A stretch of DNA of 64,000 bases from Membranipora membranacea (Eukaryota > Bryozoa > Gymnolaemata > Cheilostomatida > Membraniporidae). The stretch is taken from the NCBI GenBank assembly GCA_914767715.1, contig OU612068.1:21516001-21580000 (forward strand), in the 5' to 3' direction. A program made the position numbers and the translations under genes. Below, piece by piece: positions 57,741-64,000 of this stretch (position 1 is its first letter; each line of letters starts with the position of its first letter). The notes under the pieces were generated by a model. That model was not told where the DNA came from, made no database searches, and saw nothing but the letters and a program-made list of their open reading frames with translations.

Positions 57741-60700
57741 TTAGACATATGCACTAGCAGAGTGAGGGATAGCCTTAGGGTTAGTCCTGATAGAGGAGTG
57801 ACGTTTGCTAAACAGCTCATCCATGTACTCACAACCTCTAACTCCAACTACTGTCTCATCTAAAACAGAGTGAGAAGAACATGAAGATGAAATATCAATA
57901 AGGAAATGTCAAAAGTGTGCGTAGGTCAGAAATAATCTGCTTTAAGATTGCCAGTCATGTCTCGTATGACATAACATAACATAACATAACATAAACAGGG
58001 TTGACTTCAATTAGTTTAATATGGAGTTTACATTGCATTTGATCTTCGAGTTGTCTTCTCTTTGATGTACATGTTCAGAGAGAGGACTACTTCAATTTAT
58101 AGATTTTATTCGATACTATAGCCAGGGAGGGTGCTATAGCACTCCTGTTTTGTATACCTCACATGTTGATTGTTTATGCAATGAAAGGGAGTTCATTGGT
58201 TTATCCTTGCCCAATCTTTGAACTTGACCTTTGCTTATTCGAAATTTGTAATGATTCTTATCAAAAGTACCGAGCTGTTCTTGTTTTGTAAAATGACAAA
58301 GAGAACTTCATAGAAATAACCTTTCAACACTGCAGATGCGTCTAACATTTTGTATCACAAGAAGATAGAAGACAACCAAAGTATACTGGGTAGGTAAGCT
58401 TACTAGGTTTTAGGAGATGAACAGCCTCAGGCAGATCAGCAAAGTATGAATGCCTCAGAGCCTCCACAGCAGTGATCCTCTTCTCTGGCCGTAGCTGTAG
58501 CAGCTTGCTAGCCAGGTCCGCAGCGTGTTTTATTGTTGTGAGTCGCGAGATCACTCTAGTTAAAGCTCTGGGTGGGTATCTCTGTAATTTCGCTGTAAAA
58601 CAAAGGAGGTGAAGTTGTAAGCATCAAAATTGACAAACATGAAATAAGCTGTCAACCAAAACCCAGCAACTTCTTAATTTCCATCACACCAGACCAACGT
58701 GGTGCGAAGCAAGGATATATATCCTTTTGCTGTGAGTATGAGTAGCTACTCTATTCGGATCATTATAATACGCAATGACAGATTTCCGATAAAATGCGTC
58801 ATACTCATCAACTTTGCCAATTATAAAAATTGGAAAACCATCATACTAAACATGTTGTTCATCACTTGTTTTTGTTTAATATGAAAGTGCAATAACAGCA
58901 ATTCATACAACTGCGTAAAAAGGTAGATCATTTTCCAGTGAAGAAAGCTTTTTTTCCTGCTATTTCTGATAATTGATTCATGTGAAAAACAGATTCACAT
59001 TGTTCTTGAGATTCAATAAAGACTGGGTTGTTTAGAGTACAATGCTGCAGTATCGGATCAGGAAGCATGATAGTTTGTGAACTTAACAAAGAGTGCTACA
59101 GTGCTCAGGGTGAAGTGCGCAACAAGCCATTAGAAAGAATTGTCAGAAGAGATGTGAATTTTCAAACTACCGCAAACTACTTCTGGGAGAGAACCAAGCA
59201 GTGTTGGTAACAGTCTGTTTTCAAGACGGTCTCGGATAACCACTAACCCCGCCCCTCCCCCTATATCTGATGTCTGTGCACAAAATACTATAATACAGAA
59301 AGTCCATAAACACTGCTTAATTTGTGATGAGTAAGGCAATGATAATGATGGCGCCTTACCTGCGCTGTAGTTTGGCAGGTTTTCCACTCCTGGCCAGGTT
59401 TCGTTTGTGGGTGTTCCCATGATCTGTAAATGTAAACAAAATATGAGTAACATGCGGTCACTCACCATTTCAAACCGAAGTCAAGTGGTTAAATACAGTT
59501 AATTACAAGCAAGGCGAAAGCGATTCACATGCAACTCTTTGGAAATTCAGGAACAGTTTGATACTAATATCTCACATCTGACTTTGCTTGTATAAATGAT
59601 TATCTCACGTCAATGACCATTTTGTTCAACAAGATAAATCTGTCACCGGAGGCTTATGAAAGCAGAGAGTGTAACTGGGGAAGAGCTTACCCTGAATATT
59701 TTGTCAAGTTGGTCGTCAGCGTCTTTCATCCCTTGGAATACAGCAACGCCAGATATCATCTCCAGGAATATACATCCCACACCCCTATTAAATCGAGATA
59801 GAACCGGGTGTAAGGAATTTTATAATGGCCATTGATGCCCACAGCTCTAATAAAAACCGCTATAACATATTGATATCGGTTGATATTGGGAGTGTGCGAA
59901 ATTTCATCAAAAAAGGTTGAAAAGGTACAAGAGGTGTATTCTAGTGAATCATAATGTAGGAAGCACATCATAATCATTGTTTTTTGTTGTCTATGATTTA
60001 CGTTGCCAACAAAAGCTCAGACTGACAGTTACGCAAATAAAGGATTAAAGTCATTTTTCATTATTAAAAAAAGGGCTGAACAAAGGACACACACTGAAAA
60101 CAGTTAGGGTGGGAAAAAGGTCTGTTCCTCCATGAATAAATTAAAAACTGAAGCTGCTATGATTCAGATGTATCTCGCATTGTGATAAAGAATTAGTGAT
60201 TCAAGATTTCTCTCAAAAACCACTATTAATAGCTTATACCCTTACTCTAAGTGGTTGTTGTTGGATTGGATAAAGAGAGTTTTACTATTCATCTTCTAAT
60301 ATGAAAAGGAAGGCCAATCGAGTGTTGCTATGGTAATACGATGGAAAGCTTTAGAAATTCAAAAGGTTATTTTCGTAGCTCAGGGTCTTGTGGCTCAGTG
60401 AGAATACCGCAAAGACGCAAGATCAAATATCCAGGGAAAATGATCTACATCCACTGAGAGAGGATTTATTAGTGCAGCATAAGTTAACTACTACCTGGTA
60501 CTTCAGCTACCTATATATAGCAGCATTTATGAACCATTAGCCATAACCTACGGTAAGGATTACGTATTTGAATTTTTCAGGATGTTGCTTAATCAATTCT
60601 AAGCTTTAAGAAAAACAACTAAATTTTTTGTAGCTGTTAATTTATTTGGCTAACTATGAAAAATAAACACTCCTGTTCATAGTTGATATAGCAGTAACAG

Positions 60701-63283
60701 CTGTACACATTTTGTCAGCAAATGTTCGTTAGCTTGGAGGGGCAGCTGTATTGCATTTTGATTAACTGGCTGCTACCTACCAAAGGTTTCAGTTCTCAAC
60801 ACTAATTATTACTTGACTTATATAACAACGTTAATTAAATACCATATCACAATTGACTGGTAGGTTATTAAAACAAAATGTACTGCTACTAGCACAAAAT
60901 GTACATGTGCTGCTGCATATTTGTGTTATTAATTAGCAATAAAATCTGATCGAGGCAGCATCATACTGCTGCCAAAAACTGCTGCCAAAAAGATGACCAG
61001 TCTAATATACACAGAAGATAAAGATTTTTAAGAAAAAAGCTGAGGTCAATTAGGCTTTTTGTATGCGAGATGGTTTTACTTAGAAGAAAGTCTGGCTGTC
61101 TGGTCAATTTGCAGAGAGATTGAATAAGTGTACTTATGAAGCGTTGTGTCACAACCACTAGTTCAATAAATCTCAAGTTTCCAACAATAAGAAGCTAATT
61201 TCATGACATCAATTTCGACTTAGACAGTCGAATTGGCAAACTCTCTGATCGGCAATCAATTAGAACTGCAGCAAATAACCTCCTAAATTACTATATTTAC
61301 CATGCAGAGAGAAAACTGATCGATAACGCAATTACCATCAATTTTCACTAAACCATTACCGATGGTTTGTGTCAGCCTTATATCATTATAACAGTGTTAA
61401 CCATTTATCATTCTTGTAATAAGATAAAATTTCATCATTTTCAAAAATAAGTATTATGGTAATGAAGGAAAATTATAATTTTTGTCAACCTCACCCTCAA
61501 ACCGAAGCTGATACTGACAGTATTATCACCAGTTGTATAAAACGCTGCGTTGATAAACATCCACATGATGCGACTTAAACGTGAAATTCCCAAAGAAATC
61601 CTGACTAAATCTATCATGCTACCCCTGACCAAAGATTCATGGGAATTCCAGAAAGTTGCATCGTGGGATACTCACACACACATAAACTCACATAGTTATT
61701 ATAACACTATGTATAAACTAGACTCACCACATGTCTAGAGACGCATTGTATGTGGTAGATCCTAATAGAACATCAGGTGGACGGTACCATAGAGTGACTA
61801 CCTCGTTAGAATATGTCTTACTGGGTATTGATTTAGCTCGAGCCAAACCTGAGAGAAATAACGAATGCAGAAATGAAAAGTTTTGCGAGGTCAGGGCAAC
61901 AGGTTATGTGGTCCAGGAAATCATGACTTCCTTGTGCCAGATATCACAAGCAATGAATGTTGACTGTTGGTAAAGCATGATGTTACTAAGGAAATGGTTT
62001 TATAGTGAAACTGATTAAAAATTCTTGGCAAGGAACCTTTAGTTACAACAAACTGCTTGTTCTCAGGCTTAAGATCTCAAGACACACATGCATAAAAGAC
62101 ATTTTGCCCTTACTCACCAAAATCTGCCAGTTTCAGTTCACCGCTATCGCTGATTAACAAGTTCTGCGGTTTCAAGTCCCTGAAAAAGTAAAACAAAGAT
62201 GTCAATGTTAACATAATTTCCACCATATAAACCATTGAGTTTGATGACAGCTGATGGCAGACACAATGTAACCAGCTGGTGACAGCCCTAACCAGTGCTT
62301 GTGATAACGCAATCGAATGTCAACAGATTGTCACATTGATTGATGTTACGCTGATGATAGATCACTATCATGATTCTTCCACAGAAGTGATTGGTAACAT
62401 ATAGTAAACATCTCTATCCTGGCTCCTATCCTGTTACATAACTATCGATAAACACATAACAATCTAACTAGTCATTCCATTCATCTGTAGTTAAATTTGG
62501 CATGTGGCGCTAGTAATAAGTTGGTCATTCGATGATTATTGGTAGGGCGGAAGTAATGACCAGCAGAATAGTCAGATAGTAAAATGAATCCTTCTATAAA
62601 CATGCCATCGAGCAAAAAAACTGCTGAGAGTGGAAAACAAATTTTTTGTAGTTTATTGGAACTCCGGTTACTTAATAGAACATTAGCAGGAAAAGCACTT
62701 ATGGCGCTGCCTTTGAAGAGCAACCTTCAAAAGAACAACTCAGTTTTCCTATGAGCAGGATACAAATAAATATGAAATAAACAAGCCAATCTTTAAATCT
62801 TAGCCCATAAGTACTTTCAAAATTCCATCAGGTGAGTATATACAGTATACAGTATCAGTAAAGGCATGCTGGACTGAACCCATTATCTTGTGAAGGGCTA
62901 CCGAGTATCCTATATTTAGAGCCATTATCTCATAGCTATGTCAATAGCTCTTTACATCTACTTAGATAACTTCATTGTGCCTATCGGAGAACACTTCCCC
63001 CAATGATATCAGATGCTGCTTATATGGAGTGTACTGTCAGACCTGGGAACAACCTGTCCCTCAGTGTCAGAAAAGAGCACCTGCAGTACCGACTAGTGGC
63101 ATTCAGTTACAGGTGCCATGACGTAAGGAAAGGGTACCCACAATGCAATTTTCATTGACAGAGCAAGTAGCTTTTTGAGTATCAGTACCTTTCCACTTGC
63201 CTTAATGAGAATTAAACTTACCTGTGTAATATTCTTTTATTGTGGCAGAATGCCAATCCTCTCAATAGTTGGAATAGAAATAT
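57741..63283 (-). CDS. CDK14: CDK14/15 (PFTAIRE)-type cyclin-dependent kinase, C-terminal part; 5' exons beyond the window
   Basis: Seven exons seen: 63283–63222, 62179–62118, 61848–61728, 59784–59691, 59423–59360, 58592–58404, 57859–57741 (711 nt, 236 aa plus stop; phases continuous). They encode the kinase from helix E onward: [20 protein letters not shown], the catalytic loop RDLKPQN, DFG split over an intron, [20 protein letters not shown], the [11 protein letters not shown] segment, [56 protein letters not shown] and [25 protein letters not shown] plus GMKD and the DLASKLLQ/YFxDLP pattern point to CDK14/15 rather than PCTAIRE kinases, but the PFTAIRE helix itself lies off the right edge. 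The tail (about 40 residues, ending SASAYV) is unlike the vertebrate one. Vertebrate CDK14 pairs with membrane-bound cyclin Y and phosphorylates LRP6. Confidence 0.93.
57968..57995. repeat. ATAAC pentanucleotide microsatellite
   Basis: About five units of ACATA/ATAAC in the last intron of the CDK14-like gene. Confidence 0.85.
60360..60425 (+). repeat. Weak tRNA-like relic in a CDK14-like intron
   Basis: GTGGCTCAGTGAGAATAC resembles an A-box region, and GATCAAATATCCAG, about 35 bp on, resembles a decayed B box. A full cloverleaf does not form. Probably an old tRNA-derived SINE head. Confidence 0.25.
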
Positions 63284-64000
63284 CTGAAAATATAAAAATA
63301 GATATATTGTTATATAAAAAGAAAGATATGAAAACTACATTGTGCCTTTATTCATAAAACACAATCAGATTACTAAATCAATAATATTGTTTTGTACTAA
63401 TGTCATCTCTCAGTGACGTCAGCCAATACCCAAGAGGCCAGACAATTGACTGACTTTTGTATGGCCTAGGCACCCATGCATACATGTTTTTTATCCAAAC
63501 AATCATTTGCAAATGTTATAAAAACTGTTGGGATGCTTTAAATTCAAGGTGAAGGTAAAACCCTATGATTTGTCAAGCTCTCCAGGGGTGGGGCTGATCA
63601 GTTACTGGCTACACCCTATCCAGGTTAAAATCCTTATCTCTTCCCCGTCCCTGGAGCAAGAGTCCGTGGTCTCAGACTAACCCTAGCTCAATATAAACTT
63701 CCAGGACCAAAGAGAGTCTATGGTTGACATAAACCAAACCACTTTTCACACAGGTGCATATTATCTTCAACGTAAATATCCAAGAAGCAATATTCTTATA
63801 GGCTGTATTTCACTGAGTCCCTTGTCTTGACAGTTAGTAGTGCCTATGTACTTATTGACATAATAAGTGGCTCCAGTGAGGGGATTAACTGGAAACTTAA
63901 CCAGAGGTGACGTCAATCACGTCTTATTAACTTGGCTTGAGTGAACTACAGCTGAAATAAGTTATGTGCATTCCTGCAGCTCTTGTCTACATTTAAACCA
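63284..64000 (-). other. Intron of the CDK14-like gene running off the window
   Basis: I searched the reverse strand for the upstream kinase exon (the segment between the PFTAIRE helix and helix E) and did not find it, so this is probably all intron. No repeat recognised. Confidence 0.45.

Noticed and set aside
1-64000. CRISPR array, bacterial operon, prophage or plasmid origin
   Set aside because: The window is intron-rich animal DNA; no direct repeats with unique spacers of CRISPR form and no bacterial gene organisation are present.

Overview
This is an animal nuclear-genome window: every gene is split by GT–AG introns (about 250 bp to 5 kb), codons run across phase-1 and phase-2 junctions, and the products are metazoan families (Frizzled, a Shisa-like membrane protein, NOSIP, a CDK14-type kinase, SLC16-type carriers). 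The AT-rich sequence, with dense small inverted-repeat elements, tRNA-derived SINEs and a P-element-like coding gene, fits an early-branching or invertebrate animal. A sponge is my best guess, but the sequence alone does not fix the phylum.

Layout. 1–6.4 kb is repeat-rich: a decaying 335-bp tandem array, two hairpin (MITE-like) elements, tandem copies of a dispersed repeat, a two-exon reverse-strand gene of unknown function with a one-base frame problem at its start, and a degenerate satellite. 6.4–21.1 kb holds two ten-exon SLC16/monocarboxylate-transporter-like genes head to head; they are an inverted duplication with identical exon phases, and some intron and flanking sequence still aligns. 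21–25.4 kb has no gene but has minisatellites. 25.4–33.85 kb is a ten-exon Shisa/STMC6-type single-pass protein with three mini-exons and a Pro-rich PPxY tail. 34.75–37.34 kb (reverse) is a four-exon gene that joins a Myb/SANT-like DNA-binding domain to a P-element/THAP9-like helical region without a catalytic domain. 37.3–40.85 kb is repeats. 40.85–44.58 kb (reverse) is a complete Frizzled receptor, divergent from NOSIP (45.09–56.48 kb) across about 0.5 kb. 57.74–63.28 kb (reverse) is the C-terminal part of a CDK14/PFTAIRE-type kinase whose 5' exons lie beyond the right edge.

How the genes relate. Frizzled, a Shisa-like protein (some vertebrate Shisas retain Frizzled in the ER) and CDK14 (a Wnt-coreceptor LRP6 kinase in vertebrates) can all touch Wnt signalling, but nothing here shows that the clustering is functional. 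Exon models were built by hand from splice signals, frame continuity and family similarity; total coding lengths divide by three in every complete model. Transcript evidence and database searches were not available.
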